From positions 74,134,727 to 74,198,726 of the forward strand of contig BTPG01000006.1 in NCBI GenBank assembly GCA_036245525.1: a stretch of DNA of 64,000 nt. Direction: 5' to 3'. Below are positions 40,995 to 52,490 of the stretch, one piece after another (position 1 is the first letter of the stretch; each line of letters opens with the position of its first letter). The position numbers and the translations under genes were made by a program. The DNA comes from Semisulcospira habei (Eukaryota > Mollusca > Gastropoda > Semisulcospiridae). The notes below the pieces were generated by a model that searched no databases, was not told where the DNA came from, and was given only the letters and a program-made list of their open reading frames with translations.

Positions 40995-42989
40995 AAACTA
41001 GCGACGCGACCATGCTTACCGCATTAAAAATAATACTTTTAAACTTATTTTATTGTATATATGTATGCATGTTTACTTGCTCATGATTTTAATTTACTCA
41101 CTGGAATAAACTTGTAACTTGTATGCTTGAAATTTTCAATGTTATGCACAAAAAGTGTCTTGCACCTTATCCGGGCGGTGTACGAGGACTGGTTCCCTCA
41201 CATCGAAAAATAGCTTTCGAAAAACACTTCTACAAAAATGTCTCCATCCTACGGACAAATATTGTTGCCATGCATAAACTATATGGCATTAGTACTTTCG
41301 TTTCGTACCTGCAAACCATTGTTACTCTTTTGACGAACTACTTAGTCTGCAGAAATTGCGAAAAGCTGCTAGACTAGTAGTGGAACGCAGCGTAGTAGGA
41401 GGTAACCGGACCGCCAGGAACTCCTAAGGTGGGGAGGGCAGGAAGCCTTCGATCCTCTATGCGCGGAACGAAGTCCGAAAGAGGCTCATCAAGTGTATCC
41501 AAGCACCATCTCCACAGGACGACGCGCAAGTCCCAGAACCGTAGAAACTGTTGTAGGGCGCCGTCAGGCGAAGTTACTAAGAGAATAAGGCGGATCACTA
41601 AACCACAGTGCTAACGCACCTTCCAGCTGTAACGCTCTACCAAGTATACACCCTTGAATAACCCCGCACATGTGTACACGCAAACCCTACTTGCTGCATC
41701 GGCAGCCAACACTAAGGCTATGCTCAACAAAACCTCTAAGCGCCAAGCGGGCGTGCAAACCCCGCAGGCTCATCCCGTCCAGGGAAGGCATCATCCCTGG
41801 GCTGGAAGCTGAACCACTGTGTAGGGCCGGAAAGCTTGCATCATAACCCGTGCAGCACGAGACAACCTGTACCGTGAGAGTCAGGTGCACGCTGCACCAT
41901 GACCCGTAGTCTTGGCCGGGGCGATGGTACTTGCACTGGGCTGGAGGCGGAAACTCTGTTGGCCTGTGGCAGGTTAGGTCGGCCGTACTCTTGTCCCGAC
42001 GCCGGCCCAGGGACGGGCGCATCCAAGGCACGGTAAGCAGTCTGTGGCAGCGGCAGCCTGTCCCGCGAGCGCGGTCACCGTTGAGGAATGGCAGCCTGCT
42101 CGTACGTCAATGCCCAAGGTCCGTCCGCATCGATCTGAGTAGAAGGGGAGCGCAATAACGATGTGAACCCGGCTCATCCATTAACTTCTAACCAACGGAC
42201 GGGTGTACGCAAGGCCAACAGTCTTGTCCAGTCGTGAATGCCTTACATTGAACCTCCACCCTGAGACAGCCTTAGTCGACTGTCGGCGTTAACCCCCAAT
42301 CAACCACTAAACTAAGTTACTGCCTTTTGAGCGAGACGCTGAAGCATCAAGGAAACTCATCGTGATCCCGACTCATCCCATACCAATCCCGACAAGCGGG
42401 AGCACACTAGGTCAGCAGACTATATGTGGTCCCCTGTCAAAGCCCTAAGAGCAGGCGCCTAATGACTGAGCTGGACGAGGGTTGGAGTGCCATACTCCCA
42501 TGAGAGCGCCACATGGTCCAGCCAATCCTTAGCCATGCTGCACCGGAGGGGAGACGGGTGAGCCGCTCATCGCGATCCCGTCTCGTCCAGAATCCTTCTA
42601 ACCGATGAGCGGGTGCTCTCAGTACCTACGAGTTGGCGTGCACCAGCCGAAGTTCTAGGAGTAGTCCCCGTCCTGCGGCGTACGTCCCCCGAGCGCTGCA
42701 CGGACCAGCATCCTCGTCCCGCTGAGGAACTCATCACTCACCATGGGCGGGACGTCATAGTCTATCCATGCAGGGGTATCCCCTGGGGTGCGGCGAACAG
42801 CGTCCCCGGAGGGTAGACGGGGCATGTCATCTCGCGCGATCCTGCCTCGTCCACATTCTTCTATCCCACGAGCAGGTGCTCGTCAGTCCAGCATCCTTGT
42901 CTGGTCGTGGTCCCCTGTCCCTAACCTTGGAAAGGGGCGCCAACCTCCGGCTGGACTCGTGTCAAAGGATAGAGGCAGAAGCTGACCTA

Positions 42990-44045
42990 ATCCATGCCAT
43001 TCAAGGCTCCACAACCGGTGAAAAACCACTCGTTGGGTCTGTGGCAGTCCCCGGTGCTGGAGTCTGTACTTGGGCTGATGTCAGTCGTCACGCATCAGTC
43101 TATCCCGTGCCGCTAGAGGCTCCACAACCGGTGAAAAACCGCTAGGCAGATCTGTGGCAGTCACCAATGCTGGATTTCGTTCTTGGGATGGTGGTGGTCG
43201 TTCACATGTCAGTCCATACCGCGTCACTCTAGGCTCCACAACTGGCGAAAATCACTAGTCAGGTCTGTGACCGTCCCCAATGCTGGAGTTCATTCCCGGG
43301 ATGGTGTCGGTCGCTCATGCGTCATTCCATCCCACTTCACTTGAGGCTCCACAACCGGTGAAAAAACACTCATCGGGTCTGTGGCCGTCACCGATGCAGG
43401 AGTTCGATCTCAGGCTGATGTCATCCGTCATACATCAGTCTATCCTGTGCTGCTCGAGGCTCCACAACCGGTGAAAAACCATTCGTTGGGACTGTGGCCG
43501 TCACCGATGCCGGAGTCCATTCTCGGGATGGTGGCAACCGTTCACGTGTCAGTCCATCCCAAGACACTCGCGGCTCCACAACCGGTGAAGTACCACTCGT
43601 CGAGTCTGTGGCAGTCACCGATGCTGGAGTTCGTTCTCAGGCTGATGTCATCCGTCCACGCATCAGTCTATCCCGTGCTGCTCGAGGCTCCACAACCGAT
43701 GACCTACCACTCGTCGGGTCTGTGGCAGTCAACGACGCTGGAGTACTTTCTCGGGACGGTAGAGGCCGATCACGTGTCAGTCCATCCCGTGTCGTTCGAG
43801 GCTGATCACGTGTCAGTCCATCCCGCGTCGTTCAAGGCTGCACAAACGATGCCAGACCACTCATCGGGTCTGTGACCGGCCCCGATGCTGGAGTGCGTTC
43901 TTGGGTCGATGTCCGTTCCCGCATCAGAACCCGTGATGCTCGAGGCTCCACAACCCGTGACATACCACTCGTCGGGTCTGTGGCAGTCACCAATGCTGGA
44001 GCTCGGTCTCGTACAGGAGTTGGCCATTCAAGCCGCTAGAAGCTC
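42990..44045. repeat. About 114-bp minisatellite, nine or so copies, in D5
   Basis: Units begin ggctccacaaccggtgaaaa, continue cactcgtcgggtctgtggc and tcaccgatgctggagttc, and end catcagtctatcccgtg. Starts fall near 43006, 43118, 43231, 43345, 43458, 43571, 43685, 43806 and 43941. The spacing of 112-115 bp is close to 38 codons and several frames stay open, but units carry indels. A related unit lies at about 7700-7770 in D2. Confidence 0.85.
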
Positions 44046-44055
44046 CATAGCTGGG

Positions 44056-45299
44056 TGTGATAAGACTCTATGCTCATGCATAGTGTTCACACAGTAGGGT
44101 AAATACGGTACAGTAGTTGTCAACGGTTTATTTTGTGCCGATAGTCCGTGTGGCACGAGACCCACGTGAAATCTTTAAGACATGGTTAATACGGGGAGTT
44201 TTAGTGAGTTGTAGGCGAAAGCTCAGTCTGGCAGAGCTGTAGAAACATTAGTACGGGCTTTATTGTCAGAGGGTACAGACGTGCGTGAGATACCTTAGCC
44301 CGTATTCCAAGACTCTAAAACCTAGAATTCAGGTATGTTTTTGATATGTATTATTGACAGTTGCTTAGTTAAAGGCAGTATGCGTTGGTAAGGGTAAGAG
44401 TAATTTGGGTGTATAGCGTTGTCTGGGTTGCTTCAGTTATGTTGGTTTGGAATTCAGTGAGGTAACTGGTGTTTTTCGTGTACAGTTATTTACCGAGATG
44501 GATAACTAAAGGAATGTGAGGGGTAGTTAAGCATAGTATTTTCCAGTGTATAGAATAACGTATAGCGAGTGTTAGGTTATAGTCTGTTTCAAGGTAGTGG
44601 CAGAGCTATGGGGGGTGTTACGAAAGTAGTTTGGGTTATGAAGCACGTGTGTGTGTGAATGAACGTGAGAGTTATTTGTATCAGCCAGGTTACGTAATGT
44701 TTCTCATATGATCCAATAAGTTGTGTGTTTAGCAAGTGTTACATTTTAGAACTTTGTTACTGTTCAGAGTGCTTGTCAAGAGAAGAGCGATGGACGCCGA
44801 GACGTCAGTCACCAGGGACCTAATGCGAGGTCATCTCTCCATCTCTTCACTCGGGGAGCGAGCGACCGTGCCGAGACACTTGGGTCACAGCAAAGATATG
44901 GTACAAGTATGAGGACGTCTACGGTACGAGAGACAGGATGACTCGGGAGCGTACGAGAAGGGACTTGCACGCCTAGACGTAAAAGGACTGAACATAACCA
45001 GGCGAGAACACCAAACAGGTTGGAGCGTGAGAGACTAATACCTAGCCTGGCAGTGATATTGTGTGTATGTGAATGTGGTGTTAAGGTGCTGGTAGTGGGA
45101 AAGAAGGGGTGTATATAGTTGTGATAGTTTGCGAGCATTCTTCTTATATTGTTTATTTTGTATAAAAGTTACGTTAGAAAGGGAGCCGGTGTGTTGAGTT
45201 TTTACCGCATGAATGCGCCCATCTGAGTCAGTGGCAGTGTATGCGTCTGTTGTGCGAGAGTCTGTGCGTACGACTGGGGGCAAGTCTGCGTGCGTTACA
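44056..45299 (-). mobile_element. Solo LTR 2 (1,244 bp), inverted relative to LTR 1
   Basis: On the minus strand it starts TGTAACGCACGCAG and ends TTATCACA. The 5-bp duplication ctggg lies at 44051-44055 and 45300-45304. It is homologous over its length to 10542-11437 plus 14472-14833. It is inserted in D5. Confidence 0.92.
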
Positions 45300-45600
45300 C
45301 TGGGACCATAGCACCTCCCGCCAGATGGCGCAGACCAGTCACGGGTGCGTGGAAGCACAGCCGGAGCAGGGTAGGCCGACGGCATGCTCATCACTTGGCC
45401 ACTGAAACTGCCCACAACGCATGCAGGTGTGGAACTGCATAATGCAACACATAGTGCACAAAAAAGCAAGCGAGCGTGACCCCTACGGGTCCGCAACAAG
45501 TATCCGTGCGGATAAAACAAAATGAAGCCAAGCGTACAGCGCATGCCAACGCCCGTCCCCATCCCCTGAGCACCGGCCGAGAGCAATAACCGAGGTTTTA

Positions 45601-45986
45601 CTTACTTACTTACTTACGCCTGTCAGCCCTACCCGGGTGTAGGCCGTCGACAAGAGACCTCCAGCAACTCCTGTCCTGTGCTTCTCCTTCGATTCTACTC
45701 CAGGTGGTTCCCAGTCTCTTGATGTCAGCTTGGAGGTCTCGACGCCAGGAGTTTCTCGGCCTACCTCTTTTCCTCTTTCCCTGGGGGTTCCATGACAATG
45801 CCTGCCTAGTGATACTGGAAGCTGGCTTTCTCAGGCTGTGACCGATCCATCCCCATCTTCTTCGCCCAATTTCATTCTCTGCTGTTATCTGCTCTGTTCT
45901 GTCCCAGAGTCTGACGTTGCTGATCTTCTCTGGCTAGTGGATTTTCAAAATTCTTCTAAGGCAACTGTTCATGAAGGTCTGTACTC
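45601..45986 (-). mobile_element. RTE-like LINE copy 3 (3' end, 386 bp) with about 14-bp TSD
   Basis: The TSD taaccgaggtttta(c) is at 45587-45600 and 45987-46001. It holds the LINE C-terminal codons (GKRKRGRPRNSWRRDL, EGEAQDRSCWRSLVDGL) and TAAG tail units. Strong 5' truncation. The interrupted target is the conserved DIRS ccgaggttttacc landmark. Confidence 0.93.
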
Positions 45987-46852
45987 TAACCGAGGTTTTA
46001 CCTTGACAGAAAGGCGAACACGGCAAACCAACAAGGTGTGAAGACCACCGCCGTCCCTCGGCGAAGCCCAGCCAGGACAGCCAGAGGAGAACCCAGTCCG
46101 CCGCCGGCTAGTCCAGTCTGTGGTCCGTGGCATCAGTTCCCAATGCCACAGGCTCGTTCGGTGAAGTACAACACGAACACCAACGAAGAATCCGCAGGCA
46201 AAGCGTCCCAGCATAGCACAAGACACAAGGGGCTAGCACCACCGAAGCGGAAAGTTCAGGACACACAACGACCGGTACACACCATACACAGCCGCCAGCC
46301 GTGGTTCGTGAGCACAGCTCACTAAGTCACTACAAGGCTCGTCAGGTCTAAGAATCCACAGAACTGACGAGAAAAAAACACAGAGCAAGTGTCCCCACAC
46401 AGCTGCTAGCACTTCCAACTTGGAAAGCCGAAGCCACCAACACTAGTTTCTTCCCTATGAAGGAGAGCTATCCATGTACACAACCTTCCACTGTCTAGCG
46501 AAGAAACAGACTGGTAAGCATCGGTGGGTGCGTGCCCGGATGGGATGAAGGGGAGGCTACTCAGGTCACGGCCTAGGCTATAGCGCCTCTTGTTACCTCC
46601 CCTACCATGTACACAACAATTTTTGGCTAAAATTAGTCTAGCTTAGACACATTTCCTAATAGTAATATCATCGGTAATGTGTTTTGAGGAAACAAATTTA
46701 TTTGTTTCCTCAAAATACATTACCGATGACATTACTATTAGGCAGAAGAATAGCAAATCGGAGGAGGAGGCCGCGTAAAACACCCCTAACCTCTGAATAC
46801 TGCCAACGAGACCCGACCTCCCTGGAGCAACCTCCCGACAAGAGCCTAAGAG

Positions 46853-48100
46853 CTACCTACGGCACCTAGGGTGCCGGGAGGGAGTGTTGCGACACAGTGC
46901 TGTCTCCCACCAGCGTTCGTTCTCGCACTGGCTGGAGAGGTCCCTCAGGTAGAACCGGGCGAAGGTTGACTCTGCTCGCCAGCCCACAGCCGCCACCATG
47001 TCTTTGACGGCACAGTTGCAGTCGAAGGCGAGGCTTGCAGCCATGGCTCTAACCTCATGCGCCCTGATGTTCATTCGCTTGCAGCATCAGGGGAGAGGTT
47101 ATGGTAGGCGAAGAGTAAAACCCAACGGAGCTAGGAAGATATCGTCTGGGCTGAGATGTCAGTCCTACCCGAGGACAGAGGGAGAAAGAGGCAGGAGCGT
47201 CCCCTGCATAGCGGCTTGGTCCTGCGCAGGTATACTCATAAGGCTCTCACCGGGCTCTGCTGGCTGGTCTCTCGTGCCAGGCTTGGTTCCTGTAACGGCC
47301 GAAAGGTGATCACCTGTGGGGCGGTCAAGGGCGACCGGGCCTTGGCCAGGAAGGCCGGATCGGTCAGTAGGTGCACGGAGACATCTGTTCTGAACTGCAA
47401 GCAGGAGGGGCGTGTAGAGAGCCTGTGCAGTTCGCTGACCCTGGAGGCCGTGGCGAAGGACAGTAGAAAGCCAGTCTTTCAGGTCACGTCGGCCAACCGC
47501 GCCAAGGGGAGCGGTTTGAAACGGTCCGAGTTCAGCCACCCAGCCCCCAGGGTAGGTCCCATCACGGAATCAGCAAGCGGCGGGCAGGCCGATGGAGGCC
47601 AAGTGGGCCATCAGGATGGCGAGGTCTTCACAGCCACCAGGGTCCGGGTGGCCCAAATGGCGGTAAGTGTCGGCGATTATGGCCAGGTACCCTCTGATGG
47701 TGATCGGCGCCCAGTGCTGCTCGGTGAAGAGCCAGAGGAAGAACTCGGCCCGCTGGGGGGTAGACAGATCTGTGGGGGAGAGGTTGGTCGTCGCACCAAG
47801 CCCACAGGACTCGCCACTTTCCCTCGTAGACGAGGGTCTGCAGGCTGTAGCGATAGCTTCCACTGCTGCACTTGAGAAGCCTCTAGCGGCGAGGGCATGC
47901 CGCACCAACTCCAAGCGTGGGGGAGGAGATGCTTGGGGCACGGGTGGTACCGCACCTGCCGTGGCTGCTTGAGCCTCGTGCATGGAGTACAGGGGGGGCC
48001 CGTGGCGAGGTTCAGGAGGTCGGTGGTCCACAACTTGTTCCAGCAGAACTGAGCCACCAGAAACAGGACCGCGCTGCAACCCTTGAGCTTGAGCAGGACC
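46853..48100 (-). pseudogene. DIRS tyrosine recombinase remnant (D6)
   Basis: The N-terminal block (48100-47570) has ELVRHALAARGFSSAAVEAI, then AEFFLWLFTEQHWAPITIRG and LAIIADTYRHLGHPDPGG, the SAM-like DNA-binding part. The middle (47539-47165) is out of frame but keeps LRAPTDRSGLPGQG and similar DIRS words. The C-terminal block (47074-46853) has MNIRAHEVRAMAASLAF (HxxR) and GWRAESTFARFYLRDL with the catalytic Tyr. It would integrate the circular cDNA without a target duplication. Confidence 0.85.
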
Positions 48101-48276
48101 TTGGGGACGAGCACCGTAGGCAGCTAAGTGTATGCGATGAGGCCGTCCCATGGAATGGAGAGAGCATCGACTGCCCAGGCTAGCGGGTCTGGAAAGGGAG
48201 AGACAAAGAAGGGTAGCTGGCATTCCACGTCGCGAAGAGTTTGATCATGGGGCTCTCCCACGCTGCGCAGAACATA

Positions 48277-49700
48277 CTAAAGATGTCGGGACGGAGCGCC
48301 CACTTGGAGTGGAGAAGCTGGCCGTGTCACGAGAGGGAGTCGGCCAGGACAGAACGGTGGCCAGGGATGTGTCTCGCTCGGAGAGAGATGCCTCGATCTT
48401 TGCACCACTGGAGAAGCTGGTAGAGGAGGCTGCAGAGGGAGGGAGAGCACGACCTGTCCTGATTCTGGAAGTAGGAGACTAATGTGGAGTTGTCTGAGAG
48501 GACCAGGAGCTCTTGGTGTCGCAGACGTGACTCCCATGCGATGACCGCTTCCAACTCTAACCAGTAGATGTGCTGGGCCACGAGGTCCGGGGCCAGAAGC
48601 CCGAGGCTGTGGAGAACATCGGCAGCAGGAGCACGCCCCAGCCAGAGAGACTTGCGTCAACACAGCGAGACAGCTGGGGTGGGGCGAGTAGAAGAGAACT
48701 CCCGTCGCGAGCCAGCAGGGATCCGCCCAGCGTAGAAGATGGGAAGGAGCATCAGAAGTACCGGAACCTGAGACTCGATGTCGCCAGCCGAGGGTCGCCA
48801 GTGGAGAAGCAGATGCAGCTGAAGCAGGCGGTAGCAGAGACGGCCGAGGGGAAGGAGGTCCGCTGCCGCGCTCATCAGGCCCAGGAGCTGAAGCCACAAC
48901 CTGGCGGAGACCGCTTCCTCTTGAGACACCTGTCGTGCTAGGTTCGCCAACTTCTGTATCCGTTACCCCGGAAGCCTCATCTCGTTGAGATCGGTGCAAA
49001 ATGCCATCCCCAGGTGGACGAAGCGGCGGGACGTCGCAAGGCCAGACTTGCCCGCGTTGACCAGGAAGCCCATCCGGTCGAGCAGCTCTAGTAGCACATC
49101 TCGGTCCTACTCTAAGGAGGCCTCCGACCGGTTCTGCCAGAGGAGATCGTCCAGGTAGTTTGACGCGGGGCTCGCAGACGTCCGTCTGTACCTGGCGACG
49201 ACGGCGTCCAAGATGCGGGTAAACACCCAGGGGCTGCAATGAACTTGTTTAGCGTGGAGAGGTCGATGACAGGGCGCCACTTGCCGCCGGCTAGGGAACC
49301 AAGAAGAGGCTGTTGTAGAAGGCTGGGGAGTCGTGATGTGTTACAACCTCAGTGGCGGCCTTCTGAAGCAAAGTGGCGACTTCGCCGCGAAGGGTGTCGG
49401 CGCTGAGCTGGTCCGTCGGCACCAAAGTCCACAAGGGAGAGTGGCGTTCTTCAAGTCGGTCGGCAGGTTGCAGGAGTGCAATCAGCATCCCGACGCACCC
49501 GGTCACAGCGAGCGGCAGCGGCAATGACATTGATGGATGTTTGGTATGCCGCGCAGGAGGTGGAGACCGCCCAAGCCAGGATGTCCCCCAAGAGCGATGA
49601 GAGCAAAAGGAGCCAAGCATCCTCAACACGTCGAACCACAGCTTGCGTAACCAGGTCCAGGAATCCCGCTGAGGCGAGGGCATTGCGTAAGAGGGAAGAC
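48277..49700 (-). pseudogene. DIRS reverse transcriptase and RNase H remnant (D6)
   Basis: RT opens near 49420 with LRGEVATLLQKAATEVVTH then SPAFYNSLFLVP. After a frameshift it continues GGKWRPVIDLSTLNKFI at about 49285-49235. A deletion follows, then PWVFTRILDAVVARYR and the catalytic box YLDDLLWQNRSEA (about 49158-49118). The thumb is LDRMGFLVNAGKSGLATS and LHLLLHWRP. RNase H (48581-48327) has HIYWLELEAVIAW, ELLVLSDNSTLVSYFQNQ and ARHIPGHRSVLADSLS, retaining the acidic residues and the His. Stops and shifts inactivate it. Confidence 0.88.
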
Positions 49701-50671
49701 GTCCTGTCTACGCCGAGGGGGAGATGACGCAATCTAGAGCTACCCGCCAGAGACTGCGCCGGGGTAACCACCGCCGGAAGGGGACAGGCGAAGGCTTGTG
49801 AGAAACCGGCGTACCATTCCTGGCGGAAAATGATGTCCACGTCCGCACACCACCTGGAGTTGGAGAAGAATCCCGAGTCGCCCAATGAGCCCTGCAGCAG
49901 ATGAGCGGAGACGCGTCACGCAGGTCCCGGAATCTAGGAGGCTGGGGAAGAGACTTGAACCGCTTGATCTGCAGAGTGGCATCCACCTGTAAGCTGTGGA
50001 GCTGTCATCACGGAGGAGTGCCGAAACAGAATCTTCTGGGGCCAAGCTGAGGGCGTCACCAATGCCGGCACGCGGGTGAGCTTCCCTACGTCGGTGAGCA
50101 GAGGACTCGCTAGTGGCGTCCCGCCGTGTGGCAGTCGCACTGAGGGGGGGGGGGGGGGGGGGGGTGGACCTTCTCCCCTGTGAGCAGTGCCGCGAGGAAT
50201 AAACTGTGGCGGAGACCCGCGAAGCTCTCTGCGAAGAGACTGTAATGCGATGCGAGGACCGGCGGCCACGCAGACAGTGGCTGCATCGGGTGGAACTCGG
50301 TGGCTTGACACTGGTGTCAAGGAGGACAAACGACTAGGCCAGCGGGGCGAGGTGCGCCGCGGCGAGCGAGGCACATATCCAGGCTTCGAGTGAAGCACCG
50401 TGGTTGGACGAACGAGGGCACCGTCAGACCTGGATGAAGGCCTACCGTGTCGGCATGCGTCCCAGTCACGGGAAGCAGTCCGCGGGCGTGGAGGCCTGTC
50501 CCGTGAGTGCGAACAAGGTCGAGGCACGGGTGTCCGCTCGTAACTTCTATCACTAGGTACTGGCAGGGGCTCGCCACTGACCGTCCGCAGCGGCGAAGCA
50601 ACACGCAGTTTATTCATCTTAGAAACAGCGATTGTACTAACAAAATTCTCGCATACTGCAGTCAAATGCAT
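49451..50671 (-). pseudogene. DIRS gag-like ORF1 remnant (D6)
   Basis: The start MHLTAVCENFVSTIAVSKMN leads into an Arg/Ser/Pro-rich segment (50671-50180) broken by a 21-G run (50144-50164). It resumes with MAPEDSVSALLRDDSSTAYR, IKRFKSLPQPPRFRDLRDA and, in another frame, LRNALASAGFLDLVTQAVVR and LLLSSLLGDILAWAV. D1 has the same order (PEDSVS, FKSLPQPPGF). No enzyme motif; gag-like by position upstream of RT. Confidence 0.6.
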
Positions 50672-50799
50672 ATCTCAATAAAGTTGAGCTATTACTCTTT
50701 TAAAAAAGTCGTTCCTTTTTTTTTTGTTGCATTGTGTTGTGTTTGTTCTCCTCTATAACAAAAATGTGATACTGGAATTTTGACCTGCCAGTACCTACT

Positions 50800-51980
50800 A
50801 TCACCAAGCATCCTGTCCACTCAGGAGGATAGGCGGGGCAAGCACACTCGCTGTGGGCCAGACTCTTTTCCTCTACCTTATCTGAAGAGCGGGCGCACAC
50901 TGGTCCAGCAGTCTCATCCGGCTGAGGGCACTTGTTACTGACCTTGGGGCGTATGACGTACATCTGTGCTGGACTTGTCCCGAGGGTTTGGAGGGCTGTA
51001 CTCCTGGAGCCGCGTCAGGACCCGAGCTTTCGTCCCCTTCTTAGCTCGGGCCGGTAGGCGGGTAGTGCATGCACGCTGCGGGCCAGACTCCTACTGGATA
51101 CTCTCAGTACTTTGCGAGTTGGCACACACTTTTTCTCTCCCTTTTCCTCTTTTTCGTTTTCTGATAGGGCTTGTAGGCGGGGCGAGCGAGCGAGCTGTGG
51201 GCCAGGCTTGTCTACTCATTCTTTAACTGACGAGCGGGTGCCCACTGGTCCAGCAGTCTCGTCCGACCGAGGGTACTTGTCACTGACCTTGGGGCGGTTG
51301 ATTGATTGATTGTACATTGCTTAACGTCCTGACAGCAACAAGGCTTTCTCAGGACGTGCCTGCACTGCTTGTGAAAAAAAACAAAACAGAATATTGAATG
51401 TATGTCGCCAGCCGGTCCACTACGTTAAATAAACCTACAACATGGGGCCTAAATAAAGCCAAAACCATTTGGCAACACACATCCAACATCAAGAGCTACA
51501 GGCAGTGCAGACAGTAGGAAGAGTTTTAAAAAGGCAAAAAATACAGATGAATGGACCTCGGGTAGACAGAAACACATGCCCCAGAATAGAAAGGAAAACC
51601 CACCCTGTGGGGCTGACCAGGGTGACCCTGGGAACTAAAAGGTACCTAACCCCACCCAAGTCCCCCAGGGCAGACCCGGGTGGGGTCCTTGGGGCGGGAC
51701 GATGTACGTCTGTGCTGGACTTGCCCTGAGGGTTTGGAGGGCCATACTCCAGAAGCCGCGTAGAGCCCTGACCTAGCTGGGGTGGGCAAGCGGGTCGTGC
51801 ATGCACGCTGCAGGCCAGGCTCATACTGGATACTGTCAGTACTTAGCGAGCTAGCGACCAATCCGCTCGATGTCCATTCTATGGCCAGGCTCATCGTTCT
51901 TACTTCTTGGAGAGCAGGCGCACACTGATCCGGCAGTCACATCCGACCAACAGAACTTGTCACTGACCTTGGGGCAGGAC
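50800..51980. repeat. Long degenerate direct repeats in D6 5' region
   Basis: Recurring blocks are gcgggcgcacactggtccag, actgaccttggggc, tacatctgtgctggacttg, ggtttggagggc and gtgcatgcacgctgcgggcc, with starts near 50890, 51230 and 51900 and intermediate blocks near 50940 and 51690. A 389-bp retroposon interrupts the array at 51298. Weaker relatives (gagcgggtgctc..gtccagcat) occur in D5 at 42300-42960. Confidence 0.65.
51298..51686 (-). mobile_element. Short retroposon, copy 2 (389 bp, 11-bp TSD)
   Basis: The TSD ccttggggcgg is at 51287-51297 and 51687-51697. It is the reverse of the 39715-40077 copy: the tail ttgattgattgattgtac is on the left, and the head with gcagacccgggtgggg is on the right. 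Confidence 0.88.
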
Positions 51981-52139
51981 GCCGTACTCCTAGGATCTGT
52001 AACACTTGACGTAGCCCGTGCAGTCCGAGTGTCCACATCTGGGGGGATACACCTTGTCCCATCCACGGAGGTGGCGGTAGGGGGGGGGGGGGGGGGGGGG
52101 GGGCAGTAGCAGGTGCCTGATCTCAGACTGGTGTAGGCC

Positions 52140-52490
52140 TGTCGCAGTGATATTAGCCCCAAAGCTAAGACCACTTCTGTTCCAGCCAGGGGGGCGCAGA
52201 CCACGCACGGGCAAGTGGAAGCACAGCCGGGACAGGGTAGGCACACGGCATGTTCGTCACTCGGCCATTGGAAGTCCCCACAGCATGTGCAGGTGCGGAC
52301 TTGGAAACTGCAAAACATAGACAACAGTGTAGGGCGAGCGAACGTGGCTTTCCGAGGCCACGCAAACGAGCGTACGTTTCGAGCAAAAGCGGATTTCATG
52401 CACAGTGCCAATTCCACAGCCAGTGCCGTCGCCCCTCTCCCTCTTCCCTGAGCGCTGGTCACGGGCAACAACCGAGGTTTTACCTTGCCA
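52140..52490 (-). pseudogene. DIRS 5' Cys-rich coding segment (D6)
   Basis: The minus strand encodes TCTCCGDFQWPSDEHAVC then LPCPGCASTCPCVVCAP, a dense Cys/His segment. D1 has CAGCSLDHLCDVC at the equivalent place, and D5 has a frame-shifted relative at 45380-45560. A small zinc-binding domain at the start of ORF1 is plausible. Upstream, atggcaag followed by gtaaaacctcggtt looks like a short first exon with a splice donor. Confidence 0.5.

Larger units (their letters stand above)
41386..46697 (-). mobile_element. DIRS-like retrotransposon D5, 5' part, with nested insertions
   Basis: The right terminus (46475-46697) matches D6: acacaaccttccactgtctagc, ggctactcaggtcacggcc, aatagtaatatcatcggtaatg, then gaggaaacaaat. 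The segment 45305-46040 matches the D6 5' region (ggaagcacagccgg, gcatgcaggtgtgg, accgaggttttacc). The left part (41386-44055) is Cys-poor, repeat-rich sequence whose start is uncertain. A solo LTR (44056-45299) and an RTE LINE 3' end (45601-45986) are inserted. RT and recombinase are absent. Confidence 0.65.

Noticed and set aside
43381..43875. 164-codon plus-strand ORF in the D5 minisatellite
   Set aside because: Several frames of the array are open on both strands because the unit is near a multiple of three; there is no gene evidence and the strand is opposite to the element.
42990..44045. CRISPR array
   Set aside because: About 113-bp diverged tandem units without constant short repeats or unique spacers, in a eukaryotic transposon.
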